Below, in pieces: positions 53,249 through 62,258 of a stretch of 64,000 nt of DNA. The stretch comes from Agromyces italicus DSM 16388. Its GTDB lineage: Bacteria; Actinomycetota; Actinomycetes; Actinomycetales; Microbacteriaceae. The notes under the pieces are model-generated. The model was not told the DNA's origin. It saw only the letters and a program-made list of their open reading frames with translations, and made no database searches. Position numbers and translations under genes: made by a program. The number at the start of each line of letters is the position of its first letter. Within the stretch, counting starts at the first letter, position 1. The stretch covers positions 620,001-684,000 of the forward strand of contig NZ_ATXF01000004.1 of assembly GCF_000421545.1 (NCBI RefSeq), read 5' to 3'.

Positions 53249-54101
53249 AGCGACCCTCCAGTCTGCGGAACACGAACTGCCCGACCACGAGCATGACGAG
53301 GGCGACGATGATCGAGATGCCCGCGAGCAGCCAGAGATGCTCCGGCCTTGCGGTCGTCTCCGACGTCGTCGGATACCAGAACGCCGAGTGGAACAACTCG
53401 ACCGCGGAGGTCAAGGGGTTCAGCATGTAGAGGTCGTACAGCCAGGGCGGCAGCTTGTCTTGCACCATGGACGACGAGTAGAGCACCGGCGAGGTGTACG
53501 TCGCGAACATGAGGATGAGCTCGACGACGTTCTGCGAATCGCGGTACGACACGTTGATCGAGCCGAAGAAGAGGCCGAGCCCGGTCGCGATGAGCAGCAC
53601 GATCAGGATCGCGAGCAGTGCTCCGGCGAGTTGCACGAGCGTCGGAACCCACCCGGCGATCAGGCAGACCGCGAGAAGGATCGTGAGCTGGGGGAGGAAA
53701 TGCACGAACGCGATGAACACGTCGGCGATGGGGAACAGCTCACGCGGCAGGTAGATCTTCTTGACCAGTGCCTTGTTGTTGACGATCGACTTCGTCGCAT
53801 TGCCGAAGGCCTCGTTGAAGAGGTTCACCACGACGATGCCCGAGAACAGGTAGATCGGGAACGACTCGATGCCGCGATTCAGGCCGAGGAACACCCCCAT
53901 CACCAACCAGTAGATGAAGAACTGGGCGGTCGGCTTGACGTAGGACCATGCCCAGCCGAGCACGGAGCCGTGGTACCTGGTCAGGATTCCCTTGCGGACG
54001 AGCAATCGGAGCAGGTAGCGGTAGCCGAAGACGTCGAGAATGCCGCGGCTGGTGCCGGGTACGGAGAACGCCGAGAGATCGACGGAATCGGGCTTGGACA
54101 T
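53232..54101 (-). CDS. tagG: polysaccharide/teichoic acid ABC exporter, membrane subunit
   Basis: A 289-residue ABC-2 type permease with six transmembrane helices. Typical phrases are YHGSVLGWAWSYVKPTAQFF near residue 50 and RDSQNVVELILMFATYTSPV, and the protein ends FVFRRLEGRFAQDL. It would move a completed lipid-linked polymer outward together with the ATPase encoded downstream. ATG 54101 is seven bases after TAGAAT (54109-54114); the in-frame GTG 54119 lies upstream of that box and is unlikely. This gene leads the operon that continues to the CDP-ribitol synthase-like gene. Confidence 0.93.
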   Translation of the reverse strand: MSKPDSVDLSAFSVPGTSRGILDVFGYRYLLRLLVRKGILTRYHGSVLGWAWSYVKPTAQFFIYWLVMGVFLGLNRGIESFPIYLFSGIVVVNLFNEAFGNATKSIVNNKALVKKIYLPRELFPIADVFIAFVHFLPQLTILLAVCLIAGWVPTLVQLAGALLAILIVLLIATGLGLFFGSINVSYRDSQNVVELILMFATYTSPVLYSSSMVQDKLPPWLYDLYMLNPLTSAVELFHSAFWYPTTSETTARPEHLWLLAGISIIVALVMLVVGQFVFRRLEGRFAQDL

Positions 54102-54108
54102 CCCGACG

Positions 54109-54114
54109 ATTCTA
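54109..54114 (-). promoter_or_regulatory. -10 box of the TagGH/CDP-ribitol operon
   Basis: TAGAAT on the minus strand, seven bases before ATG 54101; it decides the start of the permease gene. Confidence 0.55.
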
Positions 54115-54158
54115 TCCACCCGGACGCACGGAGGACGCCGGTCGTTCGCAGTCGCTGC

Positions 54159-55436
54159 TCAGCTTCGCTTGAGCGCGTCCCGCCAGCTCATGTCGCGCGC
54201 CGCCTTCACCGCACAGATCACGACGAGCATCCACCCGCCCTCGTAGAGCGCGAAGCTTTCGGCCGCGCTCGTCACCGCGACCGCGACCAGCACGAGGGCG
54301 GGCCACAGGTACACGACGCTGCGCCGGTTCGACGCGAGCAGCCACGCGCGCACGAGCGCCACGCCGATGAGCGCCGCGAAGGCGAATGCGCCGATGACGC
54401 CGACCTGGAAGTAGGCGTCGAGGTACGCGTTCAGCGCCGATTCGTGCGCCCGCCCGACGCCCGCCTCGAGCCAGGTGTACGGGGGAGCGTCGGGCCAACG
54501 CCCGACCCAGCCCCAGCCCTGCAGGGGGTTGAGGCTCAGGTAGCGCGAGAGCTCGCGCCAGAGGTCGAGCCGCACGTCGAACTCGGCCCGGGCGTCGAGC
54601 AGTTCGATGATGCGGATTCGCAGGACCCAGCCGGTGACGAGTGCGGCCGCCCCGGTCACGAGCAGTGCGAGCTGCCATCGCCAGCGGCTCACCGCGGGCA
54701 CCCGCCGCAGCCCGTAGAGCGCCGCGAGTGCGACGAGGGCAGCGCCGAGCGCGATCCACGCCGTCGGTGAGCCCGAGAGCACGATGGAGCCGAGCGCGAC
54801 GGCGAGCGAAGCGAGCGCGCGAGTGCGCGAGATGATGTGCATCCGCCATTCGACGACGAAGGTGATGAAGCCGATGAGCGCGACGAAGCCGAGCATGTTG
54901 CGCGATCCGAAGATGCCCTGGATCGGACCGAACGCGGCGAGGTCGCCGTGGATGCCGAGGAACGGGATCGGTGAGTCGATGAGGATGCCGGCGAGCAGCT
55001 CGAGTGCGAGCGAGACGCCGAGGAGGAGCCGGAAGGTGTCGCCGAAGGCGCGCACGATCTGGATGGTGTCGCGCATGAGCGCCACGTAGACGCCGAGCAC
55101 GGCGAACGCAACGAGATAGACGACCCGGGCGGCCGAGGCGCCGGGCGTCGTGCTCCAGAGCACCGACGCCGCGCACCAGCCGACGAAGACGAGGATCGTC
55201 AGGGGCAGGATGCCGTACCACTCGATCGCGCGCCAGCGGGTCACGAGCGACGCCGCGCAGAGCACGAGCAGCCCCGCGAGCGCCGCGAGCAGGCCGGGCC
55301 AGCCGATGAGGGCGCGGATCGCGTGCGTGCTGAACGCCAGCCCGATGGCGATGAGCGAGACCGCCTGTGCGAACCGTGCCGATCCCACGAACTCGCGGAT
55401 CGTCTCGGCGCGCGCCGGCACCCCGCCCGACGTCAT
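54159..55436 (-). CDS. O-antigen ligase/polymerase-like membrane protein (second of a pair)
   Basis: A 425-residue protein with about ten to twelve transmembrane segments and one large loop between residues ~290 and 350. The loop contains LNPLQGWGWVGRWPD and the following HESALNAYLDAYFQVGVIG, the RYxxN-GxGxG...H-N-x-x-L pattern of Wzy-C/WaaL ligases. ATG 55436 overlaps its upstream paralogue as ATGA. One of the two may polymerise repeats and the other ligate them, but sequence alone does not tell which. The upstream part of the open frame is antisense-like. Confidence 0.85.
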   Translation of the reverse strand: MTSGGVPARAETIREFVGSARFAQAVSLIAIGLAFSTHAIRALIGWPGLLAALAGLLVLCAASLVTRWRAIEWYGILPLTILVFVGWCAASVLWSTTPGASAARVVYLVAFAVLGVYVALMRDTIQIVRAFGDTFRLLLGVSLALELLAGILIDSPIPFLGIHGDLAAFGPIQGIFGSRNMLGFVALIGFITFVVEWRMHIISRTRALASLAVALGSIVLSGSPTAWIALGAALVALAALYGLRRVPAVSRWRWQLALLVTGAAALVTGWVLRIRIIELLDARAEFDVRLDLWRELSRYLSLNPLQGWGWVGRWPDAPPYTWLEAGVGRAHESALNAYLDAYFQVGVIGAFAFAALIGVALVRAWLLASNRRSVVYLWPALVLVAVAVTSAAESFALYEGGWMLVVICAVKAARDMSWRDALKRS

Positions 55437-56806
55437 CGCGCCCCGTCGCGCACGCTCTGCGCGTCGAGCCCGCCGAACCGCTTCGCCCGCGGTGCCGGGG
55501 GCAGGGGCTCGTGCTCCCACTGGCGCCGCTTCGTCGCCCAAGCGATCGCGATGAGCAGCACCCACCCGCTCTCGACGAGGATTCGGCTCTCGGCGAGGCT
55601 CTGGCCGATGAGCGCGACGAGCACGAGCAGGGGGAGGAGCGCGGCGGAGGAGTACGCGATCGACCGGCCCGAGACATCCATAGGTCGGTCGACGGCGAGG
55701 AACCACGAGCGCCACAGCGCCCCGATCACGATGGCGGCGAAGGCGATGAGCCCGATGAGGCCGAGCTGCATCCAGACGTCGAGCCAGGCGTTGTGCGCCT
55801 GAAGGTAGACGACGCCCTTGCGGACGGCGAGGTCGCTGAACGGCTCGACGAAGGGGTTCCAGTAGCCGACCCATCCCCAGCCCGCGATGGGGCGTTCGCC
55901 GATCATGCCGATCACGGCATCCCAGATGTCGAGACGGCCGGTCAGGTCGTCACCTTTGCCGAAGACGTCGAGCAGCCGGTTCCAGAACACGGCGAGCAGG
56001 GTGACGGATGCCACCAGCGCGCCGCCGGCCGCCCAGTACACCCTGCGACGACGCTCGGGGCCGACCCGGCGTGCCCAGAGTGCGAAGCCGAGGGCGACGA
56101 GCACGACCACCGCCACGAGGATGACGGTCGCCGATCGGGTGAGTGCGAAGACCGCGCCGGCGACGACGAGCCAGGAAATGCCGCTCACGCGTCGCATCGT
56201 GCCCGCCGCGAGCATCGTGCCGAAGACGATGAGGCCGAGGAGCGCGGTCATCGCGAGGAGATTGCGGCTGGCCACGATGCCCTCGATCGGGCCGCCGTCG
56301 AAGAGCAGCGCCCGCGACCAGTAGAAGGCCATCGGGATCTTCGGGGCGTCGGGGTCGAAGTCGGGGAAGTTCGGCAGCAGCGGTTCGCGGAGGAACGCCG
56401 CGACCCAGAGCTCGAAGAGCAGCGAGAGCGCCAGCACCCACTTGATCGCGGCGCCGAGCGAGCGGACGATCCCCGACCAGGGCAGGCTCAGCGCGAGGGA
56501 CACCGCGACGAAGGTCGTGACGAGGGTGAGCGCGACCCCCAATGCCGAGGCGCCGGGGTAGAACGACCATGCGATCGACAGCGTCGCGAACACGACGAAG
56601 ACGAGCGTCGACTTCGGCACTCTGCGCCAGATCCATTTCGGTCTCGTCGCGACGACGAGCCAGATCGCGCCGACGAGCACGAGACCGGCGACCACGCCGA
56701 AGCCCCACCAGCCGAGGAGGTTGCGCCAGAACTGGCCGGCGAGCAGCGTGAAGAGCGCGAACGTCGCGTATGCGCCGGAGAGCGCGCTGCGGCGAGCGGG
56801 GGTCAT
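55433..56806 (-). CDS. O-antigen ligase/polymerase-like membrane protein (first of a pair)
   Basis: A 457-residue polytopic protein with about eleven segments. Wzy-C features match its partner: SRNLLAMTALLGLIVFG, ERPIAGWGWVGYWNPF and LQAHNAWLDVWMQLGLIGLI, with His in the large loop. ATG 56806 is seven bases after TAGCCT (56814-56819). The same frame is open for 3.4 kb upstream, but that is only antisense to the TagF-HAD gene. The short hydrophilic tail (EHEPLPPAPRAKRFGG) is cytoplasmic. The pair faces the TagF-HAD gene divergently. Confidence 0.86.
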   Translation of the reverse strand: MTPARRSALSGAYATFALFTLLAGQFWRNLLGWWGFGVVAGLVLVGAIWLVVATRPKWIWRRVPKSTLVFVVFATLSIAWSFYPGASALGVALTLVTTFVAVSLALSLPWSGIVRSLGAAIKWVLALSLLFELWVAAFLREPLLPNFPDFDPDAPKIPMAFYWSRALLFDGGPIEGIVASRNLLAMTALLGLIVFGTMLAAGTMRRVSGISWLVVAGAVFALTRSATVILVAVVVLVALGFALWARRVGPERRRRVYWAAGGALVASVTLLAVFWNRLLDVFGKGDDLTGRLDIWDAVIGMIGERPIAGWGWVGYWNPFVEPFSDLAVRKGVVYLQAHNAWLDVWMQLGLIGLIAFAAIVIGALWRSWFLAVDRPMDVSGRSIAYSSAALLPLLVLVALIGQSLAESRILVESGWVLLIAIAWATKRRQWEHEPLPPAPRAKRFGGLDAQSVRDGAR

Positions 56807-56813
56807 GGGGTCA

Positions 56814-56819
56814 AGGCTA
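56814..56819 (-). promoter_or_regulatory. -10 box of the ligase/polymerase pair
   Basis: TAGCCT on the minus strand, seven bases before ATG 56806. Confidence 0.4.
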
Positions 56820-56916
56820 TCGCGCGGGTGAGGTCCTCTCGGGAGTGCCATCTCCTCGATTCCTCCGACGGCGCTCGGATTGTTCGGACGCGGGAGATGT
56901 GGAGGATGCCACCGAC

Positions 56917-56922
56917 TAGACT
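56917..56922 (+). promoter_or_regulatory. -10 box of the TagF-HAD gene
   Basis: TAGACT, 34 bases before TTG 56957; GGAG at 56946-56949 is the ribosome-binding site, seven bases before the start. Confidence 0.5.
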
Positions 56923-56956
56923 CGTCCAGTCGCATTGAGGATTCCGGAGACATCTT

Positions 56957-59900
56957 TTGCCAGCCAACCCCCACGCACGAGATCGCCGCACCTGGCTCTT
57001 CAACGCAGCCGAGTTCAGCGGCAACCCGAAGTGGTTGTTCCTCTACACGAGCAAGATGCGTTCCGACATCGACAGCTGGTGGATCACCGACTCGGCTGAG
57101 ACCGCGCGACGGATACGAAAGCTCGGATTCAAGGCGGTGACGTTCCGGTCGCGTGCCGGGCGGAGTCTCCAGGAGCGGGCCGGTGTGTTCGTCGTGAACC
57201 AGGTCAAGGAGCAGATTCCCGAACGGATGACGGGCGTCGTGCTGCTCAACCTCTGGCACGGGGTCGGCGTCAAGCGCATCGAGCGCGCGATGACCGATGG
57301 CTTCCTGCTGCCGCGTATCGCCGCGAAGTACATCCGCAACAACAAGGTCTACCGCGACACCCAGATGCTCCTCGTGACCTCGCCGACGATGGAGCAGCAC
57401 TTCAAGACCCAGATCGACTTCACCGAGGCCCAGGTCATCCGCGCGGGCTACCCGCAGAACGAGTTCGTGCGCCGCTTCGGTCGCGTCGAGACGTACGACC
57501 ACGACGTGCGAACACGGCAGGGGCTGCCCGCCTCGACCGAGATCGTCATGTACGCGCCCACCTACCGTCTCTCGGGCAACGACGATTTCGTGCACCGAGC
57601 ACTGCCCGACATCGAGCAGCTGGTGTCGACGCTCGAACGCAACGGACAGCTCCTCATCCTGAAGATGCATCCGCAGCTCGAGGCCGACCGGACCTACCAG
57701 AGCCTGAAAGAGAAGTACGCCGACCAGCAGCGCCTGCTCTTCTGGGACAACCGCGACGACGTCTACGAGATCTTCGAGGACATCGACCTCACCATCGTCG
57801 ACTATTCCTCGATCCACTACGACCTGATCGCCGCCGGCGCGAATCGCTTCATCCGCTACGCCTTCGATCACGAGGACCCGACCGCACTCGAACCCGAACT
57901 CGACTACTTCTCGCTGTCGTGCGGCACGGTCGTCACCGATTTCGACGCGCTGCTCTCGGCACTCGGCGGCGACAACCGCGTCGAGCCCGACGAGCTGGCA
58001 CGGCTCTCCGAGATCTTCTGGGCCTATTCGACTCCCGACACCTTCGAGACGCTGGTCGAGCGGGCGCTCACCTACGAATTGACGGATGTCGCGTTGCCGA
58101 CCCTGTACAGCTTCGACATCTTCGACACGGTGATCCACCGCACGTCGGTGGCTCCGGTGTCGATCTTCCACCTCGTGCGGGAGCGTGCCGAGGCCTCGAA
58201 CCTCGGGTTTCCCGAGCGGCTCATGCAACGCTTCATCGAGCTTCGACGGCAGGCCGAGGCGGCCGTGCGTGAGGCGAAGCGCAAGGACCCCCGGCGCGCG
58301 GTCGACCTGCGGTTCGAGATCACGCTCGACGAGATCTACGACCGCCTCGCCGAGCTCTACTCGCTCACCGTCGAGCAGACCGAGCAGCTCAAGGCCTGGG
58401 AGATCGAAGCCGAGATCGCCGACACCTATGCCGATGACGAGATGGTCGCGAGAATCCGCGAGCTCCGCGCCGCCGGCGAGACCGTCATCCTCATCAGCGA
58501 CATGTACCTTCCGCGGACCGTCATCGACACGATGCTCGCGAAGGCCTCGGCCGACCTCGTGGGGCTTCCGGTGTTCCTGTCGAACGAGCACGGTGTCCAG
58601 AAGTCGACCGGCCAACTCTACGTGCGTGCCTACCTCGACCTGAAATACGACTTCGGTGAGTGGATCCACACGGGCGACAACCCTCGTGCGGACGTGCAGA
58701 TGGCGGAGCGCATGGGCATCACGCCCGTTGCGCTGGAGACGCCCGAGTTCGACGAGTTCGAGACGGCCCTCATCGACTCGGCCGACACGTACGACGCGTT
58801 CCTGCTCGCAGGGGTGCTGCGCGAGGCGCGCCTCGAGGGACTGACCGAGTCCGAAGCATTCGTGTTCCGGAACGTCTCGCTGTTCCTCGTCCCGTACGTG
58901 AAGTGGGCGCTCGACGACGCGGTGGCTCGCGGGTACTCGACCCTGTACTTCATCTCGCGTGACGGCCATCACATGAAGGCGATCGCCGACGCGATCATCG
59001 ACGCCCGCGGGCTGCCGATCCGCACCGCCTACATCTTCGGATCCCGTCGCGCGTGGCGGCTCGCGTCGCAGGTCGACGGCATCGACGACGACACGTTCGC
59101 GGGACACGGCAGCTTCGGCGGCATCCGATCGTTCAGTTCGCTCGTCGAGGCGAGCCGCCTCAGCAGGGATGAACTCCTCGAGCTGTTTCCCGAGTTCGAG
59201 CAGTACGAGAAGGTGGGGACCTTCGACGGCTACACTGCGGGCAACATCGTGGCGTCGCTCAAGTCGTCGGCCGCCTATCGTCGACGCCTCACCGAGATCG
59301 CCAGGTCCGATCGCGAAGTCGCAACCGACTACCTCCGACAGGAGATCGACCTCGGCGAACGATTCGCCTTCGTCGAGTACTGGGGCCGAGGGTACACCCA
59401 GGACTGCCTCGCACGGCTGCTCGAGGAGGCCGCCGGGCACCCGGTCGAGACGCCCTTCTACTACGCCCGGAGCATCTATCCGACCGAAGGCGTGAGCATC
59501 AGGCACAACTACACGGCCGCGTCGGAGTCGTTGCTGCTCATCGAGGCGATCTTCGCGAACCTGCCGTACGGCACGACCGAGGGCTATCGCCGTGCAGGGG
59601 ACCGGGTCGTCCCGGTGTATCGCGAGCGGCACTACGACGTCGAACTCTTCGACGCGACGACGCCGAAGCTCGTCGAGTTCGTGAAGCGGACCACATCGCT
59701 CCCTTTCTACGACGAGGATCGGCTCTGGCGCGACGCCTTCAGGTTCGGGTTCGAGCACTTCAGCGTCGATCCGACCGCGGACACCTACCGCGAGAACCTC
59801 GCGACACTCAGGGACGCGGTGGAGCTGGGCGGTGTCGAACGCGAATTCGCCCCGAAGTTCCGGGTCACCGACTTCGTCGCCTACCTCCGGGGCAAACCGA

Positions 59901-60166
59901 TCGCGGAGATCACCCGGTCGCTGCCGCTGTCGCTCGCCCGTTCGCGAGGACCGGGCCAGGGCCTGCTCCGGCTCCAGCAGGAAGTCGGATTCCGGCGTGT
60001 CTGGAAACGGAACGTCGCGCGAATTCAGGAGGCGACGGGGCGGCTGCTCCGCCAGGCGCCTGTCGACACCGACCTCGCGGCCGTGCGACCGGCGAATCCG
60101 CCCATCGTCGCAGGACAGCCGGGCACGGGCCCAGCCGAGTCCCGCACCGGCTCCGAGGTGCGTTGA
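56957..60166 (+). CDS. multidomain CDP-glycerol/ribitol glycerophosphotransferase (TagF-like) with HAD and C-terminal domain
   Basis: A 1069-residue protein starting at TTG 56957. Residues ~1-370 are TagF/TarL-like: LLNLWHGVGVKR (about 95-106), IVMYAPTYR (195-203), LLILKMHPQLE and TIVDYSSIHYDLIAAGA (the His and Ser used in polyol-phosphate transfer). Residues ~383-620 are a HAD phosphatase-like domain: FDIFDTVIHR (motif I), ISDMYLPR (near 513) and HTGDNPRADVQMAERM (near 570). A third region (about 640-960) has TLYFISRDGHHMKAIADAII and FVEYWGRGYTQDCLARLLEE and is of unknown fold. It could polymerise a polyol phosphate chain with a coupled modification. The disordered end runs into the next gene after one base. 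Confidence 0.82.
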   Translation: MPANPHARDRRTWLFNAAEFSGNPKWLFLYTSKMRSDIDSWWITDSAETARRIRKLGFKAVTFRSRAGRSLQERAGVFVVNQVKEQIPERMTGVVLLNLWHGVGVKRIERAMTDGFLLPRIAAKYIRNNKVYRDTQMLLVTSPTMEQHFKTQIDFTEAQVIRAGYPQNEFVRRFGRVETYDHDVRTRQGLPASTEIVMYAPTYRLSGNDDFVHRALPDIEQLVSTLERNGQLLILKMHPQLEADRTYQSLKEKYADQQRLLFWDNRDDVYEIFEDIDLTIVDYSSIHYDLIAAGANRFIRYAFDHEDPTALEPELDYFSLSCGTVVTDFDALLSALGGDNRVEPDELARLSEIFWAYSTPDTFETLVERALTYELTDVALPTLYSFDIFDTVIHRTSVAPVSIFHLVRERAEASNLGFPERLMQRFIELRRQAEAAVREAKRKDPRRAVDLRFEITLDEIYDRLAELYSLTVEQTEQLKAWEIEAEIADTYADDEMVARIRELRAAGETVILISDMYLPRTVIDTMLAKASADLVGLPVFLSNEHGVQKSTGQLYVRAYLDLKYDFGEWIHTGDNPRADVQMAERMGITPVALETPEFDEFETALIDSADTYDAFLLAGVLREARLEGLTESEAFVFRNVSLFLVPYVKWALDDAVARGYSTLYFISRDGHHMKAIADAIIDARGLPIRTAYIFGSRRAWRLASQVDGIDDDTFAGHGSFGGIRSFSSLVEASRLSRDELLELFPEFEQYEKVGTFDGYTAGNIVASLKSSAAYRRRLTEIARSDREVATDYLRQEIDLGERFAFVEYWGRGYTQDCLARLLEEAAGHPVETPFYYARSIYPTEGVSIRHNYTAASESLLLIEAIFANLPYGTTEGYRRAGDRVVPVYRERHYDVELFDATTPKLVEFVKRTTSLPFYDEDRLWRDAFRFGFEHFSVDPTADTYRENLATLRDAVELGGVEREFAPKFRVTDFVAYLRGKPIAEITRSLPLSLARSRGPGQGLLRLQQEVGFRRVWKRNVARIQEATGRLLRQAPVDTDLAAVRPANPPIVAGQPGTGPAESRTGSEVR

Positions 60167-60167
60167 C

Positions 60168-62144
60168 ATGGACGTGAAACGCACGGTTGCTCGACGGGTC
60201 CGGCGCTACCTCCCCGCACCGGTGACCGCGCCGCGAGTCAATCTCATCTCGAATCCGCGCTTCGTCGCCGCAGGGGGCATCGGCTCATCGCCCGACGGCT
60301 ACTACGTGCATGTCAACAACACCGTCGAGGTCTCGACCGACTGGTCCGTCGCGCCCGGCGGGCGGTCGCTCAGAGTCGAGGGCGTGACGGGCAGTTTCGA
60401 CACCCATTTCGCGCCGGAAGGACGTGACGGTGCCTTCCGAACCGGGCTCGTACCCGGTCGAACATATCGAGCGAGCGCGGTCGTCTACGTTCCGAAGCGA
60501 CTCACAGGTCAGGTCGCGAAGACCCGGCTGTCGATCTCACCGGGTTGGGAGATCGCGGGCGTCAAGCACTGGAACCCCGACCCGTCGGCCTCAGCGGACG
60601 ACGCACCGGGCGAGCACGCGATCACCCACGAATTCACCGTGCCCGCCACGGCCACCGGCGCCTGGATCCGCTATGTCTCGGGCATGGCCGCCGGCGGCGG
60701 CGTCGTCTATTGGGATCAGCTCTCGTTGGTCGAGGATGCACGAGACATCACCTACTTCGACGGTGCGATGCGACCGACGGACTTCCACGAGTTCGGTTGG
60801 CAGGGCGACGCCGACGGCTCGCCCTCGGTGCGATCATTGCGATCGCTCCCCGAGATCGTCGGGTCCGCCCCCGACCTGCCTTCGCTTGCGCGAAAGATGC
60901 TCGCCGAGCTCGACGACGAGGTCGAGCGACGGGCGGTGGAGACCTGGGTTCGACGTCGGCACGGCGCCGATCGTGAGTCGAGCTACTTCGCGGGTCTTCT
61001 CGCCTCCGCGTACGGCGACGCCGACCGCGCTCGTCACGAGTTCACCGCCGCGCTCGGGAGCACGGCGTTCCCCGGGGCCGTCCACCTCGAACTGGGGCGG
61101 CTCGCCGCGGCGGCGGGCGACCTGACTCGAGCGAACACGGAATTCGAAGCCGTCACCGCCGGCGAGCAGCGTGCCGAGGCGCTCTACCGGCGCGCCGCGA
61201 TCGCCGACAAGCGAAGCGACCTCGCCGCGTCGAGGCGTCTCTCGGTCGAGGCGGGCGGGGCCGACGGCGCTCCGCCGTTCGACATCGACCGCGCGCTCGA
61301 CACCGACCCGAAGGCGATGTGGGTGCGGCGCGAGCTCGGCATCTTCGTCAGAGACCATCTCGACGAGATCCGGGCACGAGCGGCCAACCCCGTCCGCACC
61401 GCCTCGTCCATCGCGACCGACGAGCATCCTCCCGTCTTCACATACTGGCATCAGGGATTCAGCCAGGCACCCGCCATCGTGCGGCGGTGCCACGAGTCGA
61501 TGCAGCAGCACACGGCACCCGGTCGGCTGCACGAACTCGACGCCTCGAACCTCGGCTTCTATTCGGGCCTACCGGCACAGGTGATCCGTGACGTGGGGGC
61601 GAACTACACCCACCTCTCCGACCTGATCCGGCTCGACGTCCTGAGCAGGTTCGGCGGCGTCTGGCTCGACGCGACCTGTCTGCTCACCGGCGATGCGATC
61701 GACTCCGAGCCGGCGCTCACGCGGCAGGAGTTCTTCGTCTTCAACTACTCGGGACCGCGCATCGGTACGTGGTTCATGGCTTCACGACCTGGCGCGTACA
61801 GCATCTTGATGCTCCGTGAGGCGATGCTCCTCTGGTGGGAGCGCGAACGTCGTCTGCTCGACTACTTCCAGTTGCACTACACGCTCGAGATGCTCTATTG
61901 GTTCGACGAGCGGTTCGCCGCCGAATGGGACGCTTCCGAGCACCGGCATCCGCGGGCAGCGCTGGCCCTGCAAGCGGCGCTCCATCGTCCGAACGAAGAT
62001 GGTCAGTTCGAACGCCTGCTCGCCGACTCCTGGGTGCACAAGCTCACCTACAAACACGACGTCGCCCGAGCCGGTGTCGACAGCATCGCCGGTGCGATCG
62101 TCCGAGGCGAGGCGAACCGCGTCTCCTTCCGCGCTCGCGATTGA
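60168..62144 (+). CDS. capsular polysaccharide synthesis (Caps_synth/GT32-like) protein with N-terminal beta domain and TPR-like region
   Basis: A 658-residue protein starting one base after the TagF-HAD stop. Residues ~20-200 form a carbohydrate-binding-module-like beta sandwich (RVNLISNPRFVAAGG, FRTGLVPGRTYRASAVVYVP, WIRYVSGMAAGGG). Residues ~240-375 look like TPR helices (HEFTAALGSTAFPGAVHLEL). The C-terminal catalytic part is Caps_synth-like: VFTYWHQGFSQAPAIVRRCH (about 422-441), YTHLSDLIRLDVLSRFGG and VWLDATCLLTG, with the D-x-D-type Asp cluster. Such enzymes are glycosyltransferases acting on CDP-polyol or capsule chains. The sugar added is unknown. Confidence 0.78.
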   Translation: MDVKRTVARRVRRYLPAPVTAPRVNLISNPRFVAAGGIGSSPDGYYVHVNNTVEVSTDWSVAPGGRSLRVEGVTGSFDTHFAPEGRDGAFRTGLVPGRTYRASAVVYVPKRLTGQVAKTRLSISPGWEIAGVKHWNPDPSASADDAPGEHAITHEFTVPATATGAWIRYVSGMAAGGGVVYWDQLSLVEDARDITYFDGAMRPTDFHEFGWQGDADGSPSVRSLRSLPEIVGSAPDLPSLARKMLAELDDEVERRAVETWVRRRHGADRESSYFAGLLASAYGDADRARHEFTAALGSTAFPGAVHLELGRLAAAAGDLTRANTEFEAVTAGEQRAEALYRRAAIADKRSDLAASRRLSVEAGGADGAPPFDIDRALDTDPKAMWVRRELGIFVRDHLDEIRARAANPVRTASSIATDEHPPVFTYWHQGFSQAPAIVRRCHESMQQHTAPGRLHELDASNLGFYSGLPAQVIRDVGANYTHLSDLIRLDVLSRFGGVWLDATCLLTGDAIDSEPALTRQEFFVFNYSGPRIGTWFMASRPGAYSILMLREAMLLWWERERRLLDYFQLHYTLEMLYWFDERFAAEWDASEHRHPRAALALQAALHRPNEDGQFERLLADSWVHKLTYKHDVARAGVDSIAGAIVRGEANRVSFRARD

Positions 62145-62222
62145 CCCGGCTGCACTGCGCACGTGCGGTGCCCGAGAGGGCGGCGCGCGGAAGTGCTCGA
62201 TTCGCCGTCGCACAGCCGTTGG

Positions 62223-62228
62223 TAGCTT
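62223..62228 (+). promoter_or_regulatory. possible -10 box of manA
   Basis: TAGCTT, 30 bases before ATG 62259, with AGGAAAGG as ribosome-binding site closer to the start. The 114-bp spacer before it holds no gene. Confidence 0.35.
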
Positions 62229-62258
62229 GGAGCCACGCCGAGGAAAGGGACAGCACGA

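Noticed and set aside
56810..60184. A very long minus-strand open frame that would extend the polymerase gene to 1583 residues
   Set aside because: It is antisense to the TagF-HAD gene, which has clear motifs. Its translation is charged, low-complexity sequence without domains, as expected in the mirror frame of a high-GC gene; the real start is ATG 56806.
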